Part shown: piece by piece, positions 39,915-48,483 of the stretch | How the letters are laid out: each line of letters starts with the position of its first letter | How positions within the stretch are numbered: position 1 is the stretch's first letter | From: Paenibacillus hemerocallicola | GTDB lineage: Bacteria; Bacillota; Bacilli; Paenibacillales; NBRC-103111 | Direction of reading: 5' to 3' | Length of the DNA stretch: 64,000 nt | NCBI RefSeq assembly: GCF_006265175.1 | Contig: NZ_VDCQ01000037.1 | Coordinates: 1-64,000, forward strand | Notes under the pieces: generated by a model | What the model was told of the DNA's origin: nothing | Databases searched by the model: none | What the model saw: the letters and a program-made list of their open reading frames with translations, nothing else | Translations under genes and position numbers: made by a program

Positions 39915-40850
39915 ATGCTTAAACAAAAAATTAGCAATAAACAACCCGGTATCCTCACCTACGGAATTACGCCCCCCAAGTTGAATACCGTATCGGAAAA
40001 AGTTGCCGAAATCTCGCAAAAGCAAATCGAAAGAGTAAGAGGTCTCGGATTGGACGGCTTAATCGTGTACGACGTTCAAGAGGAGGCCGACCGGGTAGAG
40101 GAAGAACGGCCTTTTCCATATTTGCAGACGATTGATCCGAACGATTATTGCAAAACCTATTTACATCAATTGGACTTACCGAAAATTATTTATCGCTGTG
40201 TCGGCAAAAATACGGAAGCCCAGTTTTCCGAGTGGGTCGGCTCGGATACGGAGGAGGACCGGTTTTCCGTATTCGTGGGTGCTTCTTCCAGCAAGCAAAA
40301 GGTTCAAATGGGATTGACCGACGCATATCGTCTTGCTCGGAGCTTGAACGGCAACCTCACGATGGGTGGAGTCGTCATACCGGAGCGGCATATTGCCAAA
40401 AAGGACGAGCATCTTCGAACGGTGACCAAGGCGAATAACGGCTGCAAATTTTTCGTCTCCCAAGCAACCTACAACGTCGATGCATCCAAAAACTTTTTGT
40501 CCGATTATTACTATCACTGCCGGCATCATCAAATCGAGATGGTCCCGATCTTGTTTAACCTGGCCCCGTGCGGCTCGCAAAAAACGCTGCAGTTTATGAA
40601 ATGGCTCGGAATCAGCATCCCGAGATGGTTGGAAAACGAGCTAATTCATTCCAATGATATTTTGGATAAGTCGCTTGCCTTGTCCCGCGACATATTCGCG
40701 GAACTATTCGATTTCGGCATGGAGAAAGGGATTCCGATCGGCTGCAGCGTGGAGAGCGTGTCTACCCGGAAAGTGGAAATCGAGGCTTCTATTCAACTGG
40801 TGAACGAGATCAAGACGATACTGGGAAAAAGTGTCGTGCATTCGCAGTAG
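39915..40850 (+). CDS. Methylenetetrahydrofolate reductase-like protein
   Basis: A 311-residue TIM-barrel protein resembling the MTHFR (MetF) superfamily: GILTYGITPPK at the N-terminus, IERVRGLGLDGLIVYDVQEEADR, GVVIPERHIAKKDEHLRTVTKANNGCKFFVSQATYN, then MVPILFNLAPCGSQKTLQFMKWLGISIPRWL. The pattern 'kakaGaxFfxTQ...yd' of MetF appears as KANNGCKFFVSQATYN. No other methionine or folate gene is adjacent, so a role beyond the standard NADH-dependent reduction is possible. Start chosen after GTGGAG; a longer frame upstream is less likely. Confidence 0.75.
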   Translation: MLKQKISNKQPGILTYGITPPKLNTVSEKVAEISQKQIERVRGLGLDGLIVYDVQEEADRVEEERPFPYLQTIDPNDYCKTYLHQLDLPKIIYRCVGKNTEAQFSEWVGSDTEEDRFSVFVGASSSKQKVQMGLTDAYRLARSLNGNLTMGGVVIPERHIAKKDEHLRTVTKANNGCKFFVSQATYNVDASKNFLSDYYYHCRHHQIEMVPILFNLAPCGSQKTLQFMKWLGISIPRWLENELIHSNDILDKSLALSRDIFAELFDFGMEKGIPIGCSVESVSTRKVEIEASIQLVNEIKTILGKSVVHSQ

Positions 40851-40897
40851 TTGACTATCGGTAAAGACTCTTAACTTACTATTTGACATTTACAAAC

Positions 40898-40926
40898 TTG
40901 ACGTATATTCGTAACATTAATATACT
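40898..40926 (+). promoter_or_regulatory. Promoter of the CatE-like gene
   Basis: TTGACG, 17-bp spacer, TATACT. ACTTACT (40875-40881) and AGTAAGT (40938-40944) lie as inverted copies on either side and may be bound by a MarR/DUF24-type repressor like CatR. Confidence 0.65.
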
Positions 40927-41007
40927 TGTTTACATTAAGTAAGTAGTTGGTTGGTTAGCGGAGCGGACGATCGCTCTCATCTCGCGAAGAAGGCGGTGGA
41001 CGGATCG

Positions 41008-41877
41008 ATGTCTTATCGGATGCATGCTGACATGACTCTCGGTAAAGTGAAGTTGAAGGTCAGCGACCTGAGACGCTCGCTCGAATTTTACGAGGACGTG
41101 GTCGGCTTTCGGGTATTGAAGCGGGAAGGACTTACCGCCGAGCTGACGGCCGACGGCGAGAACGCGCTGGTGGAGCTGCAGGAAGTTCCCGGCGCTGTCA
41201 TTACCCCGCGCAGAAGCGCTGCGGGACTGTATCATTACGCCATTCTGCTGCCGACCCGCAAAGATTTGGGATTGCAGCTGCGAAGATTGATCGAGTCGGG
41301 TATCCGCATCGGACAATCCGATCATGACGTCAGCGAAGCTTTGTATATTACCGATCCGGATCTGAACGGTATTGAAATATATCGCGATCGTCCCAGGAAC
41401 GAGTGGAAATATGACGACAAAGACCAGGTCGTAATGGGCGGCGATCCGATCGATTACGATGGACTGCTCCGGGAAGCCGAGGGCGGTACGTGGACCGGTT
41501 TACCTCCGGGCACCACGATTGGGCACGTTCATTTCCATGTTGCCGATTTGGTGCAATCCAAGCGGTTTTATTGCGAATTGCTCGGTTTCGACCTGATGTT
41601 GGACGCTACGAATGGTTTTGGGGCGATATTCATCTCTGCCGGAGGCTACCACCATCATATCGGCTTGAACGTATGGGCCGGCGAAGGTGCGTCGGCCGTT
41701 CCGGCAAGCGGTACCGGACTCGACTATTTCACGATCGATCTTCCGGATGACGCCGAATTGGGCAAAATCATAAATCGGCTTACGGAAGCCGGAATTCCGG
41801 TAGAAGAAAAAAGCGGAGCCGTATTCGTCTCCGATCCTTCCGGGATCAGACTTAAACTGATGTCTTCGAAATCGTAG
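41008..41877 (+). CDS. CatE-like extradiol dioxygenase (two-domain VOC protein)
   Basis: A 289-residue protein of two VOC modules. The first (LGKVKLKVSDLRRSLEFYEDVVGFRV) and second (TIGHVHFHVADLVQSKRFYCELLGFDL) give the pseudo-repeat. HVHFHV, GGYHHHIGLNVW and GIRLKL hold the likely metal ligands. Length and order match catechol-2,3-dioxygenase CatE of Bacillus, which opens catechol and quinone-derived rings. The ATG follows GGTGG-type sequence. A CatD/DoxX partner is not adjacent, though a DoxX gene lies at 33965. Confidence 0.8.
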   Translation: MSYRMHADMTLGKVKLKVSDLRRSLEFYEDVVGFRVLKREGLTAELTADGENALVELQEVPGAVITPRRSAAGLYHYAILLPTRKDLGLQLRRLIESGIRIGQSDHDVSEALYITDPDLNGIEIYRDRPRNEWKYDDKDQVVMGGDPIDYDGLLREAEGGTWTGLPPGTTIGHVHFHVADLVQSKRFYCELLGFDLMLDATNGFGAIFISAGGYHHHIGLNVWAGEGASAVPASGTGLDYFTIDLPDDAELGKIINRLTEAGIPVEEKSGAVFVSDPSGIRLKLMSSKS

Positions 41878-41886
41878 CGCGAACGA

Positions 41887-41925
41887 GAAAGAAAGCCTTC
41901 CCGACCGAGAAGGCTTTCTTTCTTT
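41887..41925 (+). terminator. Strong terminator between convergent genes
   Basis: GAAAGAAAGCCTTC and GAAGGCTTTCTTTC form a perfect 14-bp stem with an 8-base loop. A- and T-rich arms let it serve both the CatE-like gene and the convergent sensor-domain gene. Confidence 0.9.
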
Positions 41926-41932
41926 GTATAGG

Positions 41933-42607
41933 TCAGGCAGTCGGGTAAGAACTCTCCGGAGAGGGTATCCATGCCTTCGAATCGTCCGATGCGACAGGAG
42001 CGGCTGCGGATAGTCCGCCCAACCATTGGACAGACGAAGCTGCGAGACCGCGCAATACCCCGATACCGACAAGCACCATGGCCAAACCTATGCCGGAGGC
42101 GATCCACGAACGCTGATACGCGGTCAAGGTCGGCAGCAGCACATCGAGTACGAGATCGTCGGTGAATATTTCGATTCCGTATCTGGACAGCACGACGTAC
42201 ACGAGCGGCGATAAGACGATGCAGGCTCCGCATAGCGGAAGTGCCACGGCGGCCGCGAACTGAAGTACGGCGGTAGGAAGCTTCAACAGCCAATACAGCA
42301 ACGGTGCATACAGCTTGCCTTGCGTGAACATGTCCCTGAATCGGAATTCGATCGGAGCGGCCGGCGGCGGCAAAGTTTCTATGACGCCCGGAGCCAGCAA
42401 TCCGCGCTGCAGGCTAAGATCGAACCTCATCATTCCGCGGGACGCACGCAGCGTCGCATGAAGAATCGGCAATCCGATCCAGAGAGGGGTCAAGGCCAGT
42501 CCGAGCGCGGTAAACGTCACGGACAGCACGAATCCGATGATGCTGAAGGGCAGGGTAACGAATAGCATATAAAGGGTTTGTTTGCGGTAGCGGCTCAAAC
42601 TTTTCAT
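41933..42607 (-). CDS. Membrane sensor-domain protein (putative sensor family)
   Basis: A 224-residue protein with four to five membrane segments arranged as in the 'putative sensor' family (PF13796 type): FVTLPFSIIGFVLSVTFTALGLALTPLWIGLPIL, then RFRDMFTQGKLYAPLLYWLLKLPTAVLQFAAAVALPL and a last segment SGIGLAMVLVGIGVLRGLAA. In actinomycetes and Paenibacilli this domain is often fused to histidine kinases; here it is free-standing. AAGGATGG precedes the ATG. The signal detected is unknown. Confidence 0.72.
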   Translation of the reverse strand: MKSLSRYRKQTLYMLFVTLPFSIIGFVLSVTFTALGLALTPLWIGLPILHATLRASRGMMRFDLSLQRGLLAPGVIETLPPPAAPIEFRFRDMFTQGKLYAPLLYWLLKLPTAVLQFAAAVALPLCGACIVLSPLVYVVLSRYGIEIFTDDLVLDVLLPTLTAYQRSWIASGIGLAMVLVGIGVLRGLAASSVQWLGGLSAAAPVASDDSKAWIPSPESSYPTA

Positions 42608-42720
42608 GATCATCCATCCTTGCGGTCGTTTTTTTCCATTGTAAAGGAAATGCGGACGCATGGATACGGACCTCGGCTTTGGCGGCTCCCCGACTAAAGT
42701 CCGGTTGGCGAACCCTCCCT

Positions 42721-43485
42721 TTACTCCCCCGGAAGCTTTTTCGGTTTGTCGCCGAACCATTTCATGTACACGCTCTCGTAGGTGCCGTTCTTCGTGACAT
42801 CGGCAATGGCGCTATTTACGCTGCCGATATATTTGTTCTTTTTATTGGCGGCTATGGCGTAGCTTTCCTTGTTCAGCACTTCTCCGACTACCTTTACTTT
42901 GCCGTTTCCGGCATTCTGCATATATTCCCTGACATTGCGCTCGTCGAATATGACGCAGTCCGCTTTTTTGGCGATAACATCCTCATACGCCTGATTGATG
43001 TCCGGGTAGCCCTTGACTTCCTTCAGGTTCGGAATAGCCCCCGCGAATGCATAAGCGGTCGTGTCGAGCTTCGTGACGACGGTCTTCCCCTTGAGATCGT
43101 CTTTGTTCCGGATATCCGTATTGTCCTGTGCGGTAAGCATGACGAGTCCCGTTTGGAAATAAGGGTCGGAGAAAGCCAATTCGTCCTTGCGCGCCTTATT
43201 GACGGTCATCCCGGCAATGACGAGATCGACTTTGCCCGATTTCAAAGCCGGCGACAATTCTCTCGATTCCATCGGAACGAGCTCGTACCGCATCCCGGCC
43301 TTTTGGGCGATCTCCTTCCACAGCTCCACCTCAAAGCCCTTATTCTCTCCGCCTTCCGTGTAAGTGAACGGACGAAAGTTGCTTTCCATGCCGACCTTCA
43401 GTACTTTATTCTGATTGCATCCCGTCAGCAATACTGCGACGGACAATAGCAGATACCCGATGCTTTTGCTTATCGCATCTTTCAT
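42721..43485 (-). CDS. Orphan amino acid-binding lipoprotein
   Basis: A 254-residue polar amino acid substrate-binding lipoprotein. The signal peptide ends in AVLLTGCNQ with the lipid-anchored Cys near residue 25. Family motifs are LKVGMESNFRPFTYTE, GFEVELWKEIAQKAG, VDLVIAGMTVNKARKDELAFSDPYF and KADCVIFDERNVREYM. It is unrelated in detail to the GlnH at 16834. No permease or ATPase lies near, so it either feeds a transporter encoded elsewhere or works in sensing. AGGAGGG precedes the ATG. Confidence 0.85.
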   Translation of the reverse strand: MKDAISKSIGYLLLSVAVLLTGCNQNKVLKVGMESNFRPFTYTEGGENKGFEVELWKEIAQKAGMRYELVPMESRELSPALKSGKVDLVIAGMTVNKARKDELAFSDPYFQTGLVMLTAQDNTDIRNKDDLKGKTVVTKLDTTAYAFAGAIPNLKEVKGYPDINQAYEDVIAKKADCVIFDERNVREYMQNAGNGKVKVVGEVLNKESYAIAANKKNKYIGSVNSAIADVTKNGTYESVYMKWFGDKPKKLPGE

Positions 43486-43614
43486 CGAAAACCCTCCTGT
43501 TCTTCGTGCACATGGAACAAAGGTAGGTTTTGTCAGTTCGCCGAACATTATACAAGCGCTCTAACTGGCCTTGATGTACGCGAAGGGCGTTTTTTCGCGG
43601 TAAAAATGCGAATG

Positions 43615-43623
43615 TGGTAAAAT
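43615..43623 (+). promoter_or_regulatory. Extended -10 element before pepT
   Basis: TGG-TAAAAT, an extended -10, lies 25 bp before the pepT start codon; no good -35 is seen. A CGCGAA/TTCGCG dyad occurs at 43579-43599. Confidence 0.45.
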
Positions 43624-43648
43624 GATGCCAAAAGGAGCTAAGCGAAAC

Positions 43649-44881
43649 GTGAACAATGAAATTATTGCAAGATTGATTTCTTATGCGCAAGTGGATACGC
43701 AGTCCGATGACGGCAGCGACTCTTGCCCGAGCACTCCGGGGCAGCTGGCGCTCGGCCGCATGCTGGTCGAAGAATTGAAGACGATCGGGATGGAAGAAGT
43801 GACGATGGATTCCAACGGTTATGTCATGGCGACTCTCCCCGCCAATACGGACAAGTCGGTTCCGACGATCGGCTTTCTCGCTCATCTCGATACGGCCACC
43901 GATTTCACGGGAGCAGGCGTTAATCCTCAAGTCGTGGAGCATTACGACGGCAAAGACCTGCTGCTGAACGAGGAGCGGCAAATCGTCCTGTCTCCGCGGG
44001 ATTTCCCGGATTTGTCCAAATACGTCGGTCATACGCTTATTACGACGGACGGTACGACGCTTCTGGGGGCGGACGACAAAGCCGGCATCGCCGAGATCAT
44101 GACCGCGATGGCGTATTTGATCGGGCATCCGGAGATCAAGCACGGGAAAATACGAGTCGCCTTTACGCCGGATGAAGAAATCGGAAGAGGGCCCCATCGT
44201 TTCGACGTGAACGCCTTTCAAGCGGATTTCGCCTATACGATGGACGGAGGGCCTCTGGGCGAGCTGCAGTATGAGAGCTTCAACGCGGCAGCCGCGAAAA
44301 TCACGTGCACCGGAAAAATCGTTCATCCGGGTACGGCCAAAGGCAAGATGATCAACTCCGCGAAAATAGCGATGGAGATCCACGGCAGATTGCCCGCGAG
44401 CGAAGCGCCCGAGTATACGGAAGGGTACGAAGGGTTCTTTCATTTGATATCCATGAACGGGAATGTGGAAGAAACCCGGCTTCACTACATTATCCGGGAT
44501 TTCGATCGCGAACGGTTCGAAGGGCGGAAAGCCAAGCTAACGGGTATCGTGGAGGAGCTGCGGGCGAAGTATGGAGAGCAGCGAATCGTATTGGAAATGA
44601 AAGATCAATATTTCAATATGAGGGAGAAAATCGAGCCGGTCATGGCAATCGTCGAGACGGCCCGTCAAGCGATGGAGAGTCTGGGCATCGAGCCTGTCAT
44701 TCAGCCGATCCGCGGCGGAACCGACGGCTCCCAGCTATCCTACATGGGGCTGCCGACGCCGAATATATTCACGGGAGGCGAGAACTACCACGGTCGCTAT
44801 GAATTCGTATCGGTAAATAATATGGTTAAGGCGACTAATGTGATTATCGAGATCATCAAAAGGTTTGAACGGCAATCGTGA
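43649..44881 (+). CDS. pepT: Peptidase T (tripeptide aminopeptidase)
   Basis: A 410-residue M20B metallopeptidase that removes the N-terminal residue from tripeptides. Motifs: [13 protein letters not shown] (first zinc His and catalytic Asp), [14 protein letters not shown] (bridging Asp), [16 protein letters not shown] (catalytic Glu pair), and the C-terminal [32 protein letters not shown], all characteristic of PepT. The GTG start gives the exact family length and has AAAGGAG at 11 bp; an earlier ATG would add nine residues. A DUF3139 gene follows closely. Confidence 0.95.
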   Translation: MNNEIIARLISYAQVDTQSDDGSDSCPSTPGQLALGRMLVEELKTIGMEEVTMDSNGYVMATLPANTDKSVPTIGFLAHLDTATDFTGAGVNPQVVEHYDGKDLLLNEERQIVLSPRDFPDLSKYVGHTLITTDGTTLLGADDKAGIAEIMTAMAYLIGHPEIKHGKIRVAFTPDEEIGRGPHRFDVNAFQADFAYTMDGGPLGELQYESFNAAAAKITCTGKIVHPGTAKGKMINSAKIAMEIHGRLPASEAPEYTEGYEGFFHLISMNGNVEETRLHYIIRDFDRERFEGRKAKLTGIVEELRAKYGEQRIVLEMKDQYFNMREKIEPVMAIVETARQAMESLGIEPVIQPIRGGTDGSQLSYMGLPTPNIFTGGENYHGRYEFVSVNNMVKATNVIIEIIKRFERQS

Positions 44882-44909
44882 CCGATTAGCAAGTAAGGAG
44901 AAGGCAACG

Positions 44910-45203
44910 ATGGCAAAATACAGAAACGTTTCGTTGGTATTGATCATAGCAACGCTGGTTCTTGTCGTATGTTTGCAGTTTTCCGTCTTTCAGCGAGCGG
45001 CTGCCAGATTTACCGCATCGACATATATTGCTTTCAATTATCGCTCTATCGATTTAACGTTTCAAACGATCGAATATTCCCCTCAATTCGGCAGCTATTT
45101 CGTAAAATACCGGGATCAAGAGGGCCAGAATGTCGGCTTCGAGGTAAAGTCCAAGCGATTGCCGATCGTCGTTGTCTTTGACCCTCTGAATCCTGGAGCT
45201 TAG
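44910..45203 (+). CDS. DUF3139-like membrane-anchored small protein
   Basis: A 97-residue protein with one N-terminal membrane helix (VSLVLIIATLVLVVCLQFSVF) and a small extracellular beta-rich domain (IDLTFQTIEYSPQFGSYFVKYRDQEGQNVGFEVKSKRLP). The layout matches DUF3139 proteins of Bacilli. AAGGAGAAGG precedes the ATG, 28 bp after pepT, so the genes may be cotranscribed. Function unknown. Confidence 0.75.
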   Translation: MAKYRNVSLVLIIATLVLVVCLQFSVFQRAAARFTASTYIAFNYRSIDLTFQTIEYSPQFGSYFVKYRDQEGQNVGFEVKSKRLPIVVVFDPLNPGA

Positions 45204-45211
45204 GTCGCCGT

Positions 45212-46096
45212 TTATGCTTCGTTGCGGGGGACGGCGAAATAGTCGACGATAAAATCGCGAAATTTACGGGCGGCGATGGACAAATAGCGCTTCTCATGCC
45301 AAGTGACCTGGAACGTACGCTGACAAACCGGATGTTCGATCGGCAGCACGGTGACGCGGGACCGGACGTCTTTGCCGCAGCCTCCGATCAGCGCCACGCC
45401 CAGCCCGGCGCGTACGAGGCTTACGATGGCGGACGGTTCGTCGACCCGGCAGACGAACTTGGGCGCGATCCCCGCTTTCCGCAGGAAGCCGTCGTTCATG
45501 GGCTGGAACAGCATGCCTTCCTTGTACCCGATAAAGGGATCATTCGCCAGCTCGCTTAAAGAAATGCCGGAGCGATCGGCAAATCGGTGTCCCGGAGGAA
45601 CGGCGACGAAGACATCTTCCCGGAAAACGGGGGTCGAACAGAACCCCGTCCGCTCGATAGGCAGCGGCGAGAAACAAATATCGACCTCGCCCGCCTCGAG
45701 CAAATCCGCCATCTCTTCGATGGAAGCTTGAGTAATCCGATAATCGATCCGCGGATGAAGCGACAAAAACGCGCCCAACGGCTCGGCCAGACGGTCCAGC
45801 GTCGATGTTGCCAGATGAATGGCGCCTTGCTCCAAACCCGCCAATTCCATTACTTCTTTCCGTCCCTCTTCCAACGCGTCGAGGGCTATTTCCACTTTGC
45901 CGAGAAACGCTTTGCCGAATGAATTGAGCCGGATTTGTCTGCCATGACGGTCGAACAACGGGGTCCCGACATCTTCCTCCAATCGGGCTATCGTCTTGCT
46001 TAGTGCCGGCTGGGCGATATGGAGCTCTTGGGCCGCTTTAGTCATATGCTCCAACCTGGCCACAACCCGAAAATATTGCAATTGCAGAAGTTCCAT
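45212..46096 (-). CDS. LysR-family transcriptional regulator
   Basis: A 294-residue LysR-type regulator. Its N-terminal helix-turn-helix is LQYFRVVARLEHMTKAAQELHIAQPALSKTIARLEEDVGTPLFDR, and the rest is a periplasmic-binding-protein-like co-inducer domain. The start with AAGGGATG is preferred over an ATG 9 bp upstream. It is divergent from a quinone-oxidoreductase-like gene across about 110 bp that includes a palindrome, the standard layout of a LysR regulator and its target. Confidence 0.93.
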   Translation of the reverse strand: MELLQLQYFRVVARLEHMTKAAQELHIAQPALSKTIARLEEDVGTPLFDRHGRQIRLNSFGKAFLGKVEIALDALEEGRKEVMELAGLEQGAIHLATSTLDRLAEPLGAFLSLHPRIDYRITQASIEEMADLLEAGEVDICFSPLPIERTGFCSTPVFREDVFVAVPPGHRFADRSGISLSELANDPFIGYKEGMLFQPMNDGFLRKAGIAPKFVCRVDEPSAIVSLVRAGLGVALIGGCGKDVRSRVTVLPIEHPVCQRTFQVTWHEKRYLSIAARKFRDFIVDYFAVPRNEA

Positions 46097-46120
46097 GTCA
46101 ATCATCCCTTATATACTCAA

Positions 46121-46132
46121 AGTTATATAACT
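46121..46132. promoter_or_regulatory. Palindrome in the LysR/oxidoreductase intergenic region
   Basis: AGTTATATAACT is a perfect 12-bp palindrome in an AT-rich stretch between the divergent genes. It is a likely LysR binding site. Confidence 0.45.
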
Positions 46133-46204
46133 GATATCATTTTATATATTTTTGTTTATTTAAGAATCATTATAAAATAAATCGTAGACATAAGGAAAGG
46201 GGAA

Positions 46205-47146
46205 ATGAGGATGAACGATCGTCCGGATAAAATGAGAGCGGCGGCATTTACCGAGTATGGTTCGGCGGAGGTGCTGCAAACGATGGAATTCGATGTTCCG
46301 CAAGCGGGAGCGGGCGAGGTGAGGGTTCGCGTCAAAGCGGCGGGCGTTCAGCCGGCCGATACGGCAATACGCGGCGGAAGAAGTCCGCGCGGGGTGACGG
46401 TGCGGCTTCCGCAAATTCCGGGAAACGAATTTGCCGGAGTGGTCGAGCAAGTCGGTCAAGGAGTAACCGGGTTTCCGATAGGCAGCGAGGTGATCGGTTA
46501 CAAAGTGTTGACGTGTTATGCGCAATACGTCGTTGTAAGCGCGGACCAGATTGTGGCCAAGCCGGATAGCATGCCTTGGGACGAAGCCGGGGCATTATCC
46601 GCTTCGGGACAAACGGCGCATACAGCCCTGCAAGAGCTTCGCGTCGGCTCTGGCGATACCGTCCTCATTCACGCGGCAGCCGGTGGAGTCGGCTCGGCGG
46701 CGGTTCAACTGGCCAAGGCTTGGGGAGCGTCTACCGTAATCGGAACGGCCAGCGAACGAAACCACGATTATGTTCGTTCCTTGGGCGCTATCCCGGTCGC
46801 GTATGGCGACGGGTTGGCCGAAAGGGTGAGGGCGATTGCTCCCGGCGGTATTGATGCCGTATTGGATGCGGCCGGCGGCGATGCGCTTAAAGTATCCGTG
46901 GAGCTGTGCCAAAATCGGGATCGAATCGGAACGATTGCCGGCTTCGATTTGGCAGAACAGCTGGGAGTTCGGACGATCTTCAGCAAACGTTCCGCCGAAA
47001 GGCTGGCGGAGCTCGTCGAATTGTACAGGAAAGGGAAGCTGCGGATTGCCATTAGACAAACATTCCCATTGGACAAGGCGGCGGATGCTCATAGAGAAAT
47101 AGAAACCGGACACGGCTTCGGCAAAGTCGTAATCGTCATGGATTAA
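46205..47146 (+). CDS. Zinc-less medium-chain NADP-dependent (quinone) oxidoreductase
   Basis: A 313-residue MDR-family reductase. It has MRAAAFTEYGSAEVLQTMEFDVP, the fold entry VRVKAAGVQPADTAIRGG, IPGNEFAGVVEQVG, and the nucleotide-binding HAAAGGVGSAAVQLAKAWGA. The zinc ligands of alcohol dehydrogenases are absent, so it is a quinone- or enone-reductase type. Two ATGs at 46205 and 46211 are possible, both behind the AAGGAAAGGGG stretch. The divergent LysR gene probably controls it, perhaps in response to reactive carbonyls or quinones. Confidence 0.88.
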   Translation: MRMNDRPDKMRAAAFTEYGSAEVLQTMEFDVPQAGAGEVRVRVKAAGVQPADTAIRGGRSPRGVTVRLPQIPGNEFAGVVEQVGQGVTGFPIGSEVIGYKVLTCYAQYVVVSADQIVAKPDSMPWDEAGALSASGQTAHTALQELRVGSGDTVLIHAAAGGVGSAAVQLAKAWGASTVIGTASERNHDYVRSLGAIPVAYGDGLAERVRAIAPGGIDAVLDAAGGDALKVSVELCQNRDRIGTIAGFDLAEQLGVRTIFSKRSAERLAELVELYRKGKLRIAIRQTFPLDKAADAHREIETGHGFGKVVIVMD

Positions 47147-47181
47147 AGACCGGCAGCCGGGTTCATAGCGGCCGCTGCTTC

Positions 47182-47208
47182 AGCCTGCGATAATCGCAGG
47201 CTTTTTTG
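47182..47208 (+). terminator. Terminator after the quinone-oxidoreductase gene
   Basis: AGCCTGCGA-TAA-TCGCAGGCT is a perfect 9-bp stem followed by TTTTTTG. Confidence 0.9.
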
Positions 47209-47271
47209 CCTTATCAGACCTTGCCGAGGAGGTCGACAAACAGCTGAAGAATAATAAATAAAGATATGCGG

Positions 47272-47306
47272 AAAGAGGGACGTTGTCGGATGGCGTCCCT
47301 CTTTTT
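47272..47306 (+). terminator. Second terminator-like hairpin
   Basis: AAAGAGGGACG and CGTCCCTCTTT form a perfect 11-bp stem with an 11-base loop, then TT. It lies between convergent genes and has no gene of its own directly upstream, so it is either a backup terminator or the end of a lost gene. Confidence 0.75.
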
Positions 47307-47332
47307 ATGTGCACCGGCTGTCGTCCCAACCT

Positions 47333-48286
47333 TTAAGTTTCGTAAAGAACTTGCCCCGTTATAGAGGTATCGTATCCCTGCATGTTTTGCAGCTCGCTGC
47401 GGAACGCTTCGGATTGCAGGATGGACATCACCTGCTCGATCCATGGGAGATTGTCTTGGTTTTTCAGCATGACAAGATCGTAGCGTTCCCGTACGAGCGG
47501 TATAAAATCTATACCGCCTACGAGGAGCGCGGCTTTCTCGATGCCTACCCCGACGTCGGCTTCACCTGACGCGACTTTGCCCGCTACGCTCATATGGTTC
47601 GTTTCCTCCTGCTCGTAACCGATGAGCTGGCGGCCCGAAATGCCGTGCATCCGCAATTGCTCGTCCAGCAGCACCCGTGCTCCCGACCCTTTCTCACGGT
47701 TGACGATCCGGAGTCCAGGCAGTCCCAGTCCGGACCAATCCCGGATTTTCCAAGGGTTGCCCCGCTGCACGTACAATCCGGCCGAACGCGAGAGCAGATT
47801 GACGACGACGCAAGAGTAGCCTATCAGCAGCTTGCGAACGAAAGGAATATTGTATTGTCCCGTATCGCCGTCCAACAGATGCGTACTGACGATGTCGGCC
47901 TCGCCCTTGTACAGCGAGATCAGACTGTCCAGACTTCCGACGAACGATCGAAGCGGTCGAATCGCAGGGGAGCTCTTCTCCATATATTTGGCCAACAGAT
48001 CGAGGCTTACGTCCTGACCGGTTATGACGAGAGACCGGCTCGCGCTGCTTGCAAGCGAAGAGGGAGTGGCGAAGGAAGGCTCGGAAGTCTCGGGATGAGC
48101 CGATACGGTTTGCCTTCCTTTTGCCCGGGCTTTGTACGCTTCGAGATCGACAGCGTCAATCCGCATCTGTTTCCCCACGCGATAAGCGGGAAGCGCCCCC
48201 TTCTTGATGAGATCATATACGGTCAATTTGGATATTTTCAAAAGCTTGGCTATTTCTTCGGTCGTGTAGGAGATGTCGGACTTCAT
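47333..48286 (-). CDS. Molybdate-type regulator: excisionase-like HTH plus substrate-binding domain (YvgK-like)
   Basis: A 317-residue regulator. Residues 5-52 (YTTEEIAKLLKISKLTVYDLIKKGALPAYRVGKQMRIDAVDLEAY) are a MerR/excisionase-type helix-turn-helix. After a linker comes a PBP-like ligand domain (VITGQDVSLDLLAKYMEKSS, GEADIVSTHLLDGDTGQYNIPFV, GLRIVNREKGSGARVLLDEQL, GEADVGVGIEKAALLVGGIDFIPL). This is the YvgK architecture. It diverges from modAB, and the intervening promoter carries a dyad over the -10, so it likely represses molybdate uptake when molybdate (or molybdopterin) is plentiful. Confidence 0.85.
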   Translation of the reverse strand: MKSDISYTTEEIAKLLKISKLTVYDLIKKGALPAYRVGKQMRIDAVDLEAYKARAKGRQTVSAHPETSEPSFATPSSLASSASRSLVITGQDVSLDLLAKYMEKSSPAIRPLRSFVGSLDSLISLYKGEADIVSTHLLDGDTGQYNIPFVRKLLIGYSCVVVNLLSRSAGLYVQRGNPWKIRDWSGLGLPGLRIVNREKGSGARVLLDEQLRMHGISGRQLIGYEQEETNHMSVAGKVASGEADVGVGIEKAALLVGGIDFIPLVRERYDLVMLKNQDNLPWIEQVMSILQSEAFRSELQNMQGYDTSITGQVLYET

Positions 48287-48354
48287 GGTTTCCTCCGGGC
48301 GGTACGTATTGTACTAATCTTACGATTGTCGATCCTGTATTTCAATGCCATTTA

Positions 48355-48383
48355 TTTACGAAATCGATCGCAATCATTATAAT
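48355..48383 (+). promoter_or_regulatory. Promoter of modAB
   Basis: TTTACG, 17-bp spacer, perfect TATAAT. Confidence 0.7.
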
Positions 48384-48407
48384 CAGATATATCCAGTTAT
48401 AAATGAT
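48382..48407. promoter_or_regulatory. ModE-box-like operator over the modAB start site
   Basis: ATCA-GATATA-TCCAGT-TATAAA-TGAT is an imperfect inverted repeat whose TATA-rich arms 6 bp apart recall molybdate ModE boxes. It overlaps the -10 and transcription start of modAB. Confidence 0.55.
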
Positions 48408-48483
48408 GATATTTAGTAGGACGGCCATTGGCAGGATCGAGTATGGATTGACCGTTGGGAATGAACAAAGGGGAGTGTTCCGA

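Noticed and set aside
47219-47263. Short open stretch ending LAEEVDKQLKNNK before a terminator-like hairpin
   Set aside because: It has no start codon or ribosome binding site after the preceding terminator; at most a remnant of a lost gene.
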